64,000 nucleotides of DNA from an uncultured Candidatus Poseidoniales archaeon (GTDB lineage: Archaea > Thermoplasmatota > Poseidoniia > Poseidoniales > Thalassarchaeaceae): NCBI GenBank assembly GCA_902625325.1, contig CACOAW010000002.1, positions 20,347 to 84,346 of the forward strand, given 5' to 3'. Of this stretch, positions 27,643-36,912 are shown piece after piece. The position numbers were made by a program, and so were the translations under genes. A model generated the notes under the pieces. That model made no database searches. It was not told where the DNA came from and saw only the letters and a program-made list of their open reading frames with translations. Positions within the stretch are counted from its first letter, which is position 1; each line of letters begins with the position of its first letter.

Positions 27643-29640
27643 CTATTGTGAGAATATTTTAGGATGCCAAGATGTGATTTTACCTGTGAATGCGCTGGTC
27701 ATTACCGTCAGAGGACTTGCAAGATACAGCCTTCCTGGCCCAGAGCGACCCTGGAAGTTCCTATTTATCGCAGATACAGTGACTTGTTCTGGATTGTCGC
27801 TTACCCCGGGGCCTGCACCGATGCAAGCACCACAACCAGGATCGATGAGCTTGACACCAACCTTCTCGAATATCGATGTCCAACCCATCTCTAATGAGAG
27901 ATCCTTCACTGACTTCGAGCCGAATTGGATGTAGCAGTCAACTCCTTCTGCAATTACAAGGCCTTCTCTAAGTGCTGCTTCACAAACCATGGCATAGTAA
28001 GAGAAGTCATCATCCTTGCCCGCTGTGCATGAACCCGCATAGGCGATATCTATCGGAACAACTCCTAATTCGTCAATGTAGGCCCCGTTTGTAGGATCCG
28101 AAGGAACTCCTTCGTTAGGATTTCCAGGGTGCGCTACCATTGGCCGGATTTCTGATAAGTCGATCTCATGAATTCCTCCATCGTAGACCGCGCCTTCATC
28201 AGGTAGGACAAATCTACTCCTGATATCCTCTTCTTCCGTGTTCTCCCGTCTGGATAGAAGCCAATCGACTGTGACATCGTCTGCCTCACATATCCCGGTC
28301 TTCGCACTACACTCTGTAGCCATATTACACAATGTTGCCCTTTCGTCCATAGATAGGCTTGCAAGTCCCGGACCGCCGAATTCCATGCTTCTATCCAGAG
28401 TATCAGACTCCGCAGCATAACGCCAGAGAATATGGAGAATCACGTCTTTAGCTGTGCAGCCTGGATCCAACTCTCCCATCAATTCGAAACGAATACTCTC
28501 TGGGACCTTGACAAACGCGAATTGATTGTGAATAAGGTTAGCATATTCGGTAGAACCCACTCCATACGCCAGTGCGTTAGAAGCGCCTCCCATGCAAGTG
28601 TGCGAATCAGTCGCTTGGATAAAGTCGCCAACGTCGATGAACTCTTCTCTCGCAACTTGGTGGCATATTCCTGGGCTCACCCCATCCTTAGCCGAATAGT
28701 CCCTGACTCCGGTGTATTCCTGGAATAAATTCTGCATATCCCTTAGGGTCTGTATCTTGTCAGTGAATTTTCCAAATCTTGGAACGCCAGTAGCGTAAAG
28801 CAGATGATCCTCAAAAACAGCGAATTTGGAGGGATTTGGAATCCTGTAGTCGTCTCCGTATTCCTCTCCGAGGAATGTATGCACCTGAGCAGTAGTGAAC
28901 TCGTGAGAATAGCCTCCATCGACCTGTGCTAGAACAGCATCTCCGGGTTTCACGAATTTTTTCGTCTTATCGTCCCCCAGTAGTTTGTTTGACACTAATT
29001 TCTCTATCATCGTCATCGGGCGATCTTTAGTGTCAAAATCTGGGAGAGTAACCTCTCCCTCCTTCATCCTCTTAGCGAATGGCAATATCCCCCCGTTCTC
29101 CAGAATCAATCTACTCACCGGGTCGTACTTCTCCGTAAACTCAGTCAGAGGTATACTTTCGCCGTCCTGAAGCCTACTTAGGATCGAGTGATCCCCCATA
29201 AGTTGCCCAAGATTCAGGTTGTTTCGTTCATGAATTGGTGCAAATGAGGCCGCAATCACGATTCTGATTCCCGACCACCTCTCACACTGAGGCGCCGTCT
29301 CTCTGCTTGATCCAGTACCCTTCCTATGTCCGGAGACGATTACTTCGAAGCCACCGTCAATCAAAGCTCTGGGCTCGAACACCCTTCGACCATCGTGTAG
29401 TAGACCAGCATATGCATTTTCAGCTATGGTTGCGGGGTCGTAATCAAAGCACACCCAAGCCGGAGTCATAACATCTGTGTTGATGTCATCAAGAAGATCG
29501 TCGACCGATAAATCTTCCATCCGCAGGTCCAATCCTTCGTACAGTTGCTTCCGAATCAACTCCAGATCCTTTGTTAGGAACAGAACTCTCTTTCCTGGAG
29601 TGAGGCCTACCCTTTCTGGCGGCCACATTACTTCAGACAT
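27643..29640 (-). CDS. Aconitase-family hydratase with N-terminal swivel domain
   Basis: 665 residues from ATG 29640. The swivel (LeuD-like) domain comes first: 'GSSRETAPQ' at about residue 110 and 'ERNNLNLG' near 140. The catalytic LeuC-like domains follow, with Fe-S ligand Cys residues in 'DSHTCMGG' and 'DPGCGACIGAGPG'. The end 'VMTSAFTGKI' resembles LeuC. This order is the reverse of AcnA and resembles AcnB without its HEAT domain. It could be aconitase or an isopropylmalate/homoaconitate dehydratase. An NADP-isocitrate dehydrogenase gene about 5 kb away and the absence of leucine genes favour, weakly, a TCA role. It diverges from tfb. Confidence 0.85.
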   Translation of the reverse strand: MSEVMWPPERVGLTPGKRVLFLTKDLELIRKQLYEGLDLRMEDLSVDDLLDDINTDVMTPAWVCFDYDPATIAENAYAGLLHDGRRVFEPRALIDGGFEVIVSGHRKGTGSSRETAPQCERWSGIRIVIAASFAPIHERNNLNLGQLMGDHSILSRLQDGESIPLTEFTEKYDPVSRLILENGGILPFAKRMKEGEVTLPDFDTKDRPMTMIEKLVSNKLLGDDKTKKFVKPGDAVLAQVDGGYSHEFTTAQVHTFLGEEYGDDYRIPNPSKFAVFEDHLLYATGVPRFGKFTDKIQTLRDMQNLFQEYTGVRDYSAKDGVSPGICHQVAREEFIDVGDFIQATDSHTCMGGASNALAYGVGSTEYANLIHNQFAFVKVPESIRFELMGELDPGCTAKDVILHILWRYAAESDTLDRSMEFGGPGLASLSMDERATLCNMATECSAKTGICEADDVTVDWLLSRRENTEEEDIRSRFVLPDEGAVYDGGIHEIDLSEIRPMVAHPGNPNEGVPSDPTNGAYIDELGVVPIDIAYAGSCTAGKDDDFSYYAMVCEAALREGLVIAEGVDCYIQFGSKSVKDLSLEMGWTSIFEKVGVKLIDPGCGACIGAGPGVSDNPEQVTVSAINRNFQGRSGPGRLYLASPLTVMTSAFTGKITSWHPKIFSQ

Positions 29641-29742
29641 CGTTCCCCTCATACATGCCAGTGAACGTTCGTATTTCACGATTCTCGATGATTAGTTATG
29701 TCTAAACTTGCTTCAGAGGAGAGTACATTAGAAATATTATAA

Positions 29743-29752
29743 CTTTAAATAA
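29743..29752 (+). promoter_or_regulatory. TATA-like element upstream of tfb
   Basis: CTTTAAATAA in an AT-rich stretch (29728-29755), about 50-60 bases before the tfb ATG. An archaeal TATA box here would start transcription near 29775, leaving a leader of about 30 bases that contains the ribosome-binding site. The same AT-rich block also lies upstream of the divergent aconitase gene. Confidence 0.5.
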
Positions 29753-29788
29753 GATGTCTTTTGCGAATTTAATACCTTTTGTTGAAAA

Positions 29789-29798
29789 GGGGGTGAGG
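29789..29798 (+). promoter_or_regulatory. Strong Shine-Dalgarno site of tfb
   Basis: GGGGGTGAGG five bases before ATG 29804, nearly perfectly complementary to the 16S rRNA 3' end. It fixes the TFB start. Confidence 0.75.
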
Positions 29799-29803
29799 AT
29801 GTA

Positions 29804-30727
29804 ATGTCATACCTTGTTGAAGACACCGTGAAATGCGATGAATGTGGAAGCCGAAATCTGAGTAAAGACGAATCCAGAGGAGAAGTGGTCTGCGATGACT
29901 GTGGTCTGGTGCTGGAAGACAAGGTAATTGATCAGGGCGCTGAGTGGCGTGTGTTCAGTCCCGAACAGGGAGATCAACGAGCAAGAACCGGTGCCCCCAT
30001 GACAGTCATGCTACATGACAAGGGACTTTCCACGGACATCGACTGGCAAAATAAGGACTACTCCGGTAAGTCGATTTCTAGTAGGTACCGAAGCCAATTC
30101 TACAGAATGAGGAAATGGCAGAAGCGCTCTCGAGTTAGCAATGCCACGGAGCGAAACAAGGCCATGGCACTGGCGGAGCTGGACAGGATGGCAAGCAGGC
30201 TCGACCTTCCTAAGACCATAAGAGAGACCGCTGCAGTGACTTACGGAAAAGCAGTCGATGCAAGGCTCATCCGCGGTAGGTCGATTGAGGGAGTCGCAGC
30301 CGCGAGCCTATATGCCGCATGCAGGATCTGTGAGAATCCGCGCACTCTGGATGAGATTGGGGAGGCTAGCAGAACCGGTAGAAAGGAGATTGGTCGTACC
30401 TATCGATTCATGGTCAGGGAACTGAGGATGAAGATACCACCAACCAAGCCTGAGGACTATATCCCCAGATTCTGTTCGGGGCTTGACCTGGATGCAGAAG
30501 TGCAGGCCAAGGCCTACGAGTTGATTGCAGCTGCACAGGAAAAGGAACTGACCAGTGGGAGGGGGCCAACTGGTATCGCTGCATCAATCATCTACATCGC
30601 TAGCGTTCTTTGTGGGAAGAGAAGGACCCAGAGAGAGGTTGCTGAGGTGGCAGGGGTAACTGAAGTTACAATCAGAAACAGGTACAAAGAACTAATTCAG
30701 AATCTGAACATAGAACTTGAGATTTGA
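29804..30727 (+). CDS. tfb: Transcription initiation factor TFB (TFIIB)
   Basis: Bridges TBP-DNA and RNA polymerase at archaeal promoters. 307 residues, normal length. The N-terminal zinc ribbon uses Cys11, Cys14, Cys30 and Cys33; the B-reader/linker follows (about 45-100); two cyclin-like repeats span about 105-195 and 205-300, ending with the recognition helix '[12 protein letters not shown]' that contacts the BRE. It has a strong ribosome-binding site and is convergent with the RNR gene, whose stop is eight bases away. Confidence 0.97.
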   Translation: MSYLVEDTVKCDECGSRNLSKDESRGEVVCDDCGLVLEDKVIDQGAEWRVFSPEQGDQRARTGAPMTVMLHDKGLSTDIDWQNKDYSGKSISSRYRSQFYRMRKWQKRSRVSNATERNKAMALAELDRMASRLDLPKTIRETAAVTYGKAVDARLIRGRSIEGVAAASLYAACRICENPRTLDEIGEASRTGRKEIGRTYRFMVRELRMKIPPTKPEDYIPRFCSGLDLDAEVQAKAYELIAAAQEKELTSGRGPTGIAASIIYIASVLCGKRRTQREVAEVAGVTEVTIRNRYKELIQNLNIELEI

Positions 30728-30735
30728 TTTCTCAA

Positions 30736-33700
30736 TCATGAGCATCCGGTTGTAGAACCACACTCATTGCATTTCAGACAGGTGCCGTTTCTGACCATCT
30801 GGCTACCCCCGCAGTCTTCACAGATGTCACCAGTGAAACCTCTCTCCCTCGCAGCCTGCCTGGTCCTCGCATCCACATCTCCCACTGCTGCTTCTAGGGT
30901 CATCTGAACCTCTCGCCTCTCGCCCCGGCTCCGAGACAGTCCCTGTTCAGTCACCTCTGGTTTGCTGATGGAGAATGGGTTCAGGTCCTCCTCATTCAGA
31001 GGAACATGAGCTAGGTCGTCCCTGCCGGCATACTCGATTGCGAGCTCGCGGAAGACCCAGTCGATGATGCTGGATGACATCTTCACACGTCCACTGCCTC
31101 CCTCAATCATACCGCTTGGCTCAAACTTGGTGAATGTGAATGACTTCACGAATGCATCAATGGGTACTCCGTGCTGTAAACCGATAGACACCGCGATAGC
31201 AAATTGGGATAGTAGGGCTCTCCAAGCAGCGCCTTCCTTGGAGGTAAGCAGGAAGATCTCGCCGAGCTTGCCGTCTTCGTATTCTCCTGTGATGAGACGT
31301 ACGCTGTGACCGCCCACTCTGGCCTTGAAGTTCGCCCCCCTCTTTCTGTGGGGGAGAGGCCTCTTTGATGCGATGTAATTCTCAACAAGCGCCTTCGCAA
31401 CAGGCATCGCCACCGGCTCTGGAAGTGGTAGCGCGCTCGCGGCCTCCTCCACCATCTTCTCGACAACAGTCTCCTCCTCATCCTCCTCTTCCAGGTCCAT
31501 GGAGTCCACTAACTGACTCATCAAGGGCTGTGAAAGCTTGCTCCCATCTCTGTAAACGGCACAGGCTTTGTTCATTGTGGCGTAGCTAAGGTTGTATGCT
31601 TCTCTAACGTCCTCTATCGAGCAGTCGGATGGCATGTTAATCGTCTTTGAAATCGCTCCCGAAATGAAGGGCTGCGCGGCAGCCATCATGTTTACGTGAC
31701 CCGAAGGAGCAATGGAACGGACTCCAGCTCCCGATGGCTGAGCACAGTCAAAAATCGGTAGATGCTCGTCTTTCAGACCTGGAGCTCCTTCAATGGTGTT
31801 CCGACCAATAATCTCCGTGTTTGCGACCTCAATTTCTTCGTTTGTCATGCCAATGTGGGAGAGAGTGTCGAACCATGGGTTGCTGCACTTTTCCTTGCCG
31901 TCCTCGTCCAAGTAAAAATCGTCCTCTGTCAATCCGAGATTCTTGACACAGAATTCCTTTCCGAGAATGTCGGGTGAGAATGCATTCCTAACATGGAATA
32001 CTTTTGGCAGCTCAGATTCAATTTCAGACAATTTTTCGGAGGTCATTCCAGCGTTGTTTAGTAGCTCATGAGGTATTGATGGACTCAGTCTGCCGGTTCC
32101 CACGACATACTCCTCTATCCCTTTCGCTTCTGACTTTGAGTAACCAAGTCTGGACAAAGCGCTTGGCAGTCCTTGGTTGATGATTCTCAGAGATCCACCT
32201 CCTGCAAGTTGCTTGTACTGTACCATGGAGAACTGCGGCTCGATTCCTGTGGTATCCGCGCCCATTACGAGACCGATTGTTCCCGTAGGAGCAATTACCG
32301 TCGTCTGGGCATTCCTGAAACCATGTTCTTCACCCTCCATTACTGCCCGATCCCAACAGCTTCTAGCAGCTTCTAGCAGATCCTTGGGACACTTCTTGGA
32401 GTCTATTCCCATTGGTAACACTGTTATCCCTTCGTATTCTTCAGCAGGAGCGTTGTACGCAGCTCTTCGATGGTTCCTCATCACGCGCAGCATATCATCA
32501 GAATTACGTTCGTAATCCGGAAAGGGGCCGAGGTATGAGGCCATTTCTGCACTGGTGGCATATGATTCCCCGCACATTATGGCTGTTATAGCCCCACATA
32601 TTGAGAAGGCCCTCTCGTCATCATACGGGATTCCCATGTGAGTTAGAAGAGACCCGATATTGCAGTAACCAAGTCCAAGAGTTCTGTAATCATAGGAGCC
32701 CTTTGCTATTGACTCAGAAGGGAACTGTGCCATTAGGACACTGATTTCTAATGTAGCAGTCCATACTCTGACACTGTGTTTGAAGTCTTCAACCTGGAAG
32801 GTATGGCTATCTAGATCGTAATAATGTAGCAGGTTAATACTCGCTAGATTACAAGCAGTGTCATCTAGGAACATGTATTCAGAACACGGGTTTGATCCAT
32901 TGATTCTACCTGCTTGGGGGCAAGTGTGCCATTCGTTTATTGTGGTGTCGAACTGTACTCCAGGGTCCGCACAAGCCCATGCTGTGTAGGCAACTTTGTC
33001 CCACAGCGCCTTGGCATCCACAGTTCTACAGGGAACAGCATCCCTTCCTTCGTCCGCAGCAGCGTCCCTTTCCGTCCTAAAGTAGAGGTTCCACTCATCC
33101 CCAGATTGAACGGCATCCATGAATGAATTAGGGACTCTGACAGAATTGTTGCTGTTTTGTCCGGATACCGTCGCGTAGGATTCGCCTTGCCAATCAGTGT
33201 CTAAGACTTCGAATTCCATACCTTTCCAACCTTGTTCGGCCAGATCGACAATCCTTTTGATGTGAGCTTGCGGAACACTGTCATGGATGGCCTTGACCAT
33301 AGCTTTCCTGAGTCCAAGGTTCGTTTTCTGATTGAACCTACCCTCATCACTATCAAATGACCAAATAGACTCCATAATGGAGTCAGCGTGCTTCTGTAGG
33401 ATTGTACTTCCGATTACTAGTGCTGAGACTTTATCCTCTTCGGAGGGCTTCCAGTCTATGTATTCCTCAATATCTGGGTGGTCCATGTCGAGAGTGACCA
33501 TTTTTGCCGCTCTCCTGGTAGTTCCTCCGGATTTTATTGCTCCAGCAGCCCTATCACCAATCTTCAGGAAAGACAAGAGTCCACTGGATGTCCCTCCTCC
33601 TGAAAGCGGCTCCCCTTTCCCTCTTATGTTAGAAAAGTTGGATCCGGTGCCGGATCCATACTTGAATAGAAGCGCCTCTCTGTTCCAGAGGCCCATGATT

Positions 33701-34392
33701 GAGTCTGCACCCCCCACCAGTGAATCAGATACTGACTGAATGAAACAAGCATGAGGCTGAGGGTGCTCATATGCATTGGTAGATTTTTCTAAGTCACCTG
33801 TATCTGGGTCTACGTAGCTATGGCCTTGAGCCGGGCCTTCGATTCCATATGCCCAATGCAACCCTGTGTTGAACCACTGGGGGCTGTTAGGTGCAGATCT
33901 CTGACTTGCAATCAGATAGCACATCTCATCGAAGTACGCGCGGGCATCAGCCTCGCTTGCGAAGTATCCGTACTTCCAGCCCCAGTAGGTCCAGGTCCCT
34001 GCGAGCCGACGGAAGAGCTGTCTTCCGTCAATCTCACCACCCATTCTTTCAGCGGCATCCACAGTCTGAAGCCGCTCGTGATCTGGCTCACTTCGCTGTA
34101 GCCAGACTGGAACGTCGTCCTCGGGAACGTTTCGAAGATACTTCGGAACCCCCGCCTTGCGGAGATACTTCTGAGCACAGACCGTCCCTGGTACACCAGA
34201 GAACCCTGCAGGCAATTTCACGCCTTCTAATGAATCGGCCATAGACCCGTCTGGATTCCTAATCTGCACGTCCATCTCAATCCATTCGAACGACTCGAAC
34301 GGATCCTGCCCTGCAGATGTGAACCGTCGCTCGACGACCAAACCGCTCTCAGACTCTGCATTGCTCTCAGATGACTTAATTTTCGTCTGCAT
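30736..34392 (-). CDS. nrdJ: Class II (adenosylcobalamin-dependent) ribonucleoside-diphosphate reductase
   Basis: Reduces ribonucleotides to deoxyribonucleotides with a cobalamin-generated thiyl radical, without a separate radical subunit. 1218 residues. Family marks: 'GSGTGSNFSNIRGKGE' (about 245-260), 'NGSNPCSEYMFLDDTACNLASINL' region with the active-site Cys (about 503-526; key residues Asn, Cys, Glu), 'APTGTIGLVMGADTTGIEP' (about 712-730), and a C-terminal Cys-rich zinc/thioredoxin-acceptor tail with CxxC pairs and a final 'TTGCS'. No nrdB is nearby, consistent with class II. GGGAGG about nine bases before the ATG supports the start. The adenosyltransferase at 38412 can supply the cofactor. 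Confidence 0.96.
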   Translation of the reverse strand: MQTKIKSSESNAESESGLVVERRFTSAGQDPFESFEWIEMDVQIRNPDGSMADSLEGVKLPAGFSGVPGTVCAQKYLRKAGVPKYLRNVPEDDVPVWLQRSEPDHERLQTVDAAERMGGEIDGRQLFRRLAGTWTYWGWKYGYFASEADARAYFDEMCYLIASQRSAPNSPQWFNTGLHWAYGIEGPAQGHSYVDPDTGDLEKSTNAYEHPQPHACFIQSVSDSLVGGADSIMGLWNREALLFKYGSGTGSNFSNIRGKGEPLSGGGTSSGLLSFLKIGDRAAGAIKSGGTTRRAAKMVTLDMDHPDIEEYIDWKPSEEDKVSALVIGSTILQKHADSIMESIWSFDSDEGRFNQKTNLGLRKAMVKAIHDSVPQAHIKRIVDLAEQGWKGMEFEVLDTDWQGESYATVSGQNSNNSVRVPNSFMDAVQSGDEWNLYFRTERDAAADEGRDAVPCRTVDAKALWDKVAYTAWACADPGVQFDTTINEWHTCPQAGRINGSNPCSEYMFLDDTACNLASINLLHYYDLDSHTFQVEDFKHSVRVWTATLEISVLMAQFPSESIAKGSYDYRTLGLGYCNIGSLLTHMGIPYDDERAFSICGAITAIMCGESYATSAEMASYLGPFPDYERNSDDMLRVMRNHRRAAYNAPAEEYEGITVLPMGIDSKKCPKDLLEAARSCWDRAVMEGEEHGFRNAQTTVIAPTGTIGLVMGADTTGIEPQFSMVQYKQLAGGGSLRIINQGLPSALSRLGYSKSEAKGIEEYVVGTGRLSPSIPHELLNNAGMTSEKLSEIESELPKVFHVRNAFSPDILGKEFCVKNLGLTEDDFYLDEDGKEKCSNPWFDTLSHIGMTNEEIEVANTEIIGRNTIEGAPGLKDEHLPIFDCAQPSGAGVRSIAPSGHVNMMAAAQPFISGAISKTINMPSDCSIEDVREAYNLSYATMNKACAVYRDGSKLSQPLMSQLVDSMDLEEEDEEETVVEKMVEEAASALPLPEPVAMPVAKALVENYIASKRPLPHRKRGANFKARVGGHSVRLITGEYEDGKLGEIFLLTSKEGAAWRALLSQFAIAVSIGLQHGVPIDAFVKSFTFTKFEPSGMIEGGSGRVKMSSSIIDWVFRELAIEYAGRDDLAHVPLNEEDLNPFSISKPEVTEQGLSRSRGERREVQMTLEAAVGDVDARTRQAARERGFTGDICEDCGGSQMVRNGTCLKCNECGSTTGCS

Positions 34393-34400
34393 TGTATCTT

Positions 34401-34416
34401 CCTCCCATATTGCTAG
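34401..34416 (-). promoter_or_regulatory. Ribosome-binding site region of nrdJ
   Basis: On the minus strand the bases just upstream of the nrdJ ATG read GGGAGGAAGATACA before ATG, a clear Shine-Dalgarno element at about nine bases spacing. It supports the 34392 start. Confidence 0.55.
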
Positions 34417-34506
34417 GCTGAGAATGCTCCCGGCCGCGCAAGGGATTTGCTCTTCCGGATGGGGGGTGTTTAATGATTAGGTTAGAACTTCACACAAGGC
34501 GGTCCG

Positions 34507-34529
34507 TTTTCGCGAAAAAATTGACAATT
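34507..34529. promoter_or_regulatory. Two abutting palindromes between osmC-like gene and nrdJ
   Basis: TTTTCGCGAAAA (34507-34518) is a perfect 12-base palindrome, immediately followed by AATTG-A-CAATT (34519-34529), an 11-base dyad. They lie about 115-137 bases upstream of the nrdJ ATG and about 25 bases past the osmC-like stop, upstream of the likely nrdJ promoter (TCATTAAAC on the minus strand near 34466-34474). They could be operator sites for a dimeric regulator; a chance dyad in AT-rich DNA cannot be excluded. Confidence 0.4.
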
Positions 34530-34553
34530 CCATTTTCTCTAGTGGATTGAATC

Positions 34554-34988
34554 TCAGGAATTCATTTCAAGAGACCACACCAATTCAGTACCAGATCGCG
34601 TGATCATTATTCCAACACTACAGTGCTTTTCGTGGCTACTTTCGATCAGCCTCCTCACCAATTCCTCCGGTACGTCGCCTTTCACAATGTACCTCATTCT
34701 TACGGTGGTGAATACCTTAGGTGACTCATCTGCTCTATCCCCTTCGATTTCAACCTTGATGAACTCGAGATTTTCCTTCCTGTGTTTCAGGCCGTCGATA
34801 ACGTCTATCAGAGAACAGGCAGCATGACCGTGAAGTACCATTTCCATCGGACTGGGTGATTCTGAATCGTAAATACCGAATGTTTTGCCTCCGCCGGTAG
34901 TTCCGGTATAGCCAGTAGATTCGGTCCACACTACTTCTCCATTCATACTCCTCCGAATCAATGCACCCCCTTGAAGGGTTGGCTTCAT
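34554..34988 (-). CDS. OsmC/Ohr-family peroxiredoxin-like protein
   Basis: 144 residues, matching the family length. Members reduce organic hydroperoxides with two cysteines: here Cys59 in 'GHAACSLID' and Cys123 in 'KHCSVG', at the expected positions and spacing. Divergent from the isocitrate dehydrogenase gene: its ATG at 34988 is 33 bases from the icd ATG, so both may be leaderless or share a compact promoter. It is on the same strand as nrdJ but separated by 160 bases. Confidence 0.9.
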   Translation of the reverse strand: MKPTLQGGALIRRSMNGEVVWTESTGYTGTTGGGKTFGIYDSESPSPMEMVLHGHAACSLIDVIDGLKHRKENLEFIKVEIEGDRADESPKVFTTVRMRYIVKGDVPEELVRRLIESSHEKHCSVGIMITRSGTELVWSLEMNS

Positions 34989-35021
34989 CTATCACTTTCT
35001 AGTCCGAGCAGATTGGTAGAC

Positions 35022-36251
35022 ATGTCAGAGGGAGAACAAATATCAATTTCTAATGGGGAATTAGAGGTCCCCAGCAACCCCGTGATTCATTTTATTGAAG
35101 GGGATGGAATCGGCGTAGATATTACCCCGGTGATGATCGACGTCGTTGATACTTCAGTCGAATTAGCATATTCTGGAGATAGGAAGATACACTGGAGAGA
35201 AGTACTAGCCGGACAGAAAGCATTCGATTCCACTGGGGACTGGCTTCCCGAGGAAACCAAGAAGTCATTGAAGGAGAGCCTTATTTCTATCAAAGGCCCA
35301 TTAACCACTCCAGTTGGAGGTGGGATTAGGAGCTTAAACGTGGCACTTAGACAGCAATTGGATCTATTCGCATGTGTTAGGCCAGTAAGGTGGTTTGACG
35401 GAACTCCCAGTCCGGTTAAGGACCCAGGCTCGGTTGACATGGTTATATTCAGGGAAAATAGCGAAGATGTCTACGCTGGGATTGAGTGGGAGGCAGGCAG
35501 TCCAGGGGTTGAAAAGGTCATAGATTTCCTTCAGAACGAGATGGGTGTTGACAAAATTCGATTTCCCGACACATCTGGTTTGGGAATCAAGCCCATTAGT
35601 GAACAAGGAACTTCTAGGATAGTCAGAGCCGCGATCAACTATGCAATAGAAAACGACAGGGACAGCGTCACACTGGTGCACAAAGGCAACATCATGAAAT
35701 TCACTGAGGGAGGTTTCAGGGATTGGGGATATGATATCGCGAAGACGGAGTTTGGTGCATCCGAGATCGATGGAGGGCCATGGTGCTCTTTTCCAAACCC
35801 GAATACAGGTACTGAGATAGTCGTAAAGGACGTTATCGCGGATGCGATGCTTCAACAGATTTTGACTAGACCTAGAGAATATGAGGTATTGGCTACTATG
35901 AATCTGAATGGTGACTACATCTCAGATGCACTAGCTGCACAAGTGGGGGGAATCGGTATTGCTCCCGGTGCGAACATCAACTATGACACGGGTGTAGCAA
36001 TTTTCGAGGCCACTCACGGCACGGCTCCTAAGTATGCGGGACAGAACAAGGTTAACCCTGGAAGCTTGATTTTGTCTGCAGAGATGATGCTCAGGCACAT
36101 GGGTTGGACAGAATCAGCAGATTTGATTGTAAAGGGCATGGAGGGCGCTATTTCCTCTAAGAAAGTGACATATGATTTTGAGAGACTAATGGAAAACGCC
36201 ACCCTCCTTTCCTGTTCAGATTTCGGTCGGGCAATCGTCTCTCACATGTAG
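35022..36251 (+). CDS. icd: NADP-dependent isocitrate dehydrogenase
   Basis: Oxidative decarboxylation of isocitrate to 2-oxoglutarate, yielding NADPH. 409 residues from ATG 35022; the frame extends upstream to 34971 but would overlap the divergent gene. Substrate-site '[19 protein letters not shown]' (about 105-123), '[10 protein letters not shown]' (about 144-153), and the cofactor site '[17 protein letters not shown]' (about 332-348), whose Lys-Tyr pair is the NADP+ signature of the E. coli-type enzyme. A methyltransferase gene follows after ten bases. Confidence 0.96.
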   Translation: MSEGEQISISNGELEVPSNPVIHFIEGDGIGVDITPVMIDVVDTSVELAYSGDRKIHWREVLAGQKAFDSTGDWLPEETKKSLKESLISIKGPLTTPVGGGIRSLNVALRQQLDLFACVRPVRWFDGTPSPVKDPGSVDMVIFRENSEDVYAGIEWEAGSPGVEKVIDFLQNEMGVDKIRFPDTSGLGIKPISEQGTSRIVRAAINYAIENDRDSVTLVHKGNIMKFTEGGFRDWGYDIAKTEFGASEIDGGPWCSFPNPNTGTEIVVKDVIADAMLQQILTRPREYEVLATMNLNGDYISDALAAQVGGIGIAPGANINYDTGVAIFEATHGTAPKYAGQNKVNPGSLILSAEMMLRHMGWTESADLIVKGMEGAISSKKVTYDFERLMENATLLSCSDFGRAIVSHM

Positions 36252-36261
36252 GTCTTGGAAA

Positions 36262-36912
36262 ATGGATGAAGCAAGAGAGAGGATGCTTGAGATTTATTCA
36301 ACTTCAGAGAATTCTCGTGACCCGCTATCCTGGTTCGAGGAGCTCTACTGTACCTCTCGAAGAGACAGGAGACTGATTCCTTGGGATTGGAGGGAACCCC
36401 ACCCTTTCCTAGTTCAGTGGATAGAAGAAAATCAGCACACCGGGCGCGCTCTCGTTGTTGGCTCTGGTCTGGGGGAGGACGCAGCATTCCTACATGACAA
36501 AGGATGGAAGGTTACAGCGTTCGATGTATCCGATTCAGCAGTGGAATGGGCAAGTCAATTGCACAAGGGGAAAGAGATTGATTGGTTGGTTGGAGACCTT
36601 GTTCAACCAGAAGACAGGTGGAAGGAGGCCTTCGATCTGGTCCTTGAGGTACATATTCTACAAGCAATCCCCGAAGAAATCAGAAACAGCGCCTGCAGGA
36701 ACCTATCTCCGCTTCTTGATAGGCACGGCCTCCTGATGTGCATAGGAAGGTTGGCAAACGGTCGAGAAGAGAAGAATGATGTTCCGCCCTGGCCGTTGTC
36801 TAGAGACTTCATACGCCAAATCGGAGAGGGACTATCGGAAGTAGAGTTCCATACTGCTGTGGTTCCAGACAAGGAGGAAATTAGGTACAGAGCAGTCTGG
36901 AAAAGGGACTGA
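36262..36912 (+). CDS. Class I SAM-dependent methyltransferase (TPMT-like)
   Basis: 216 residues. SAM motif I 'ALVVGSGLGEDAAFL' (about 64-78), the acidic strand-2 end 'TAFDVSDSAVEWA' (about 85-97) and motif IV 'FDLVLEVHILQ' give a class I fold. The N-terminal 'PLSWFEELY' and 'IPWDWREPHP' resemble thiopurine methyltransferase-like bacterial enzymes that detoxify small thiols or metalloids; the substrate here is unknown. It is ten bases behind icd, probably co-transcribed, and convergent with the DHH gene, whose stop abuts its own. Confidence 0.82.
   Translation: MDEARERMLEIYSTSENSRDPLSWFEELYCTSRRDRRLIPWDWREPHPFLVQWIEENQHTGRALVVGSGLGEDAAFLHDKGWKVTAFDVSDSAVEWASQLHKGKEIDWLVGDLVQPEDRWKEAFDLVLEVHILQAIPEEIRNSACRNLSPLLDRHGLLMCIGRLANGREEKNDVPPWPLSRDFIRQIGEGLSEVEFHTAVVPDKEEIRYRAVWKRD

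Noticed and set aside
34393..34553. Cobalamin riboswitch in the nrdJ leader
   Set aside because: No B12-box-like sequence or multi-stem layout could be read on the minus strand; the likely leader is only about 70 bases.
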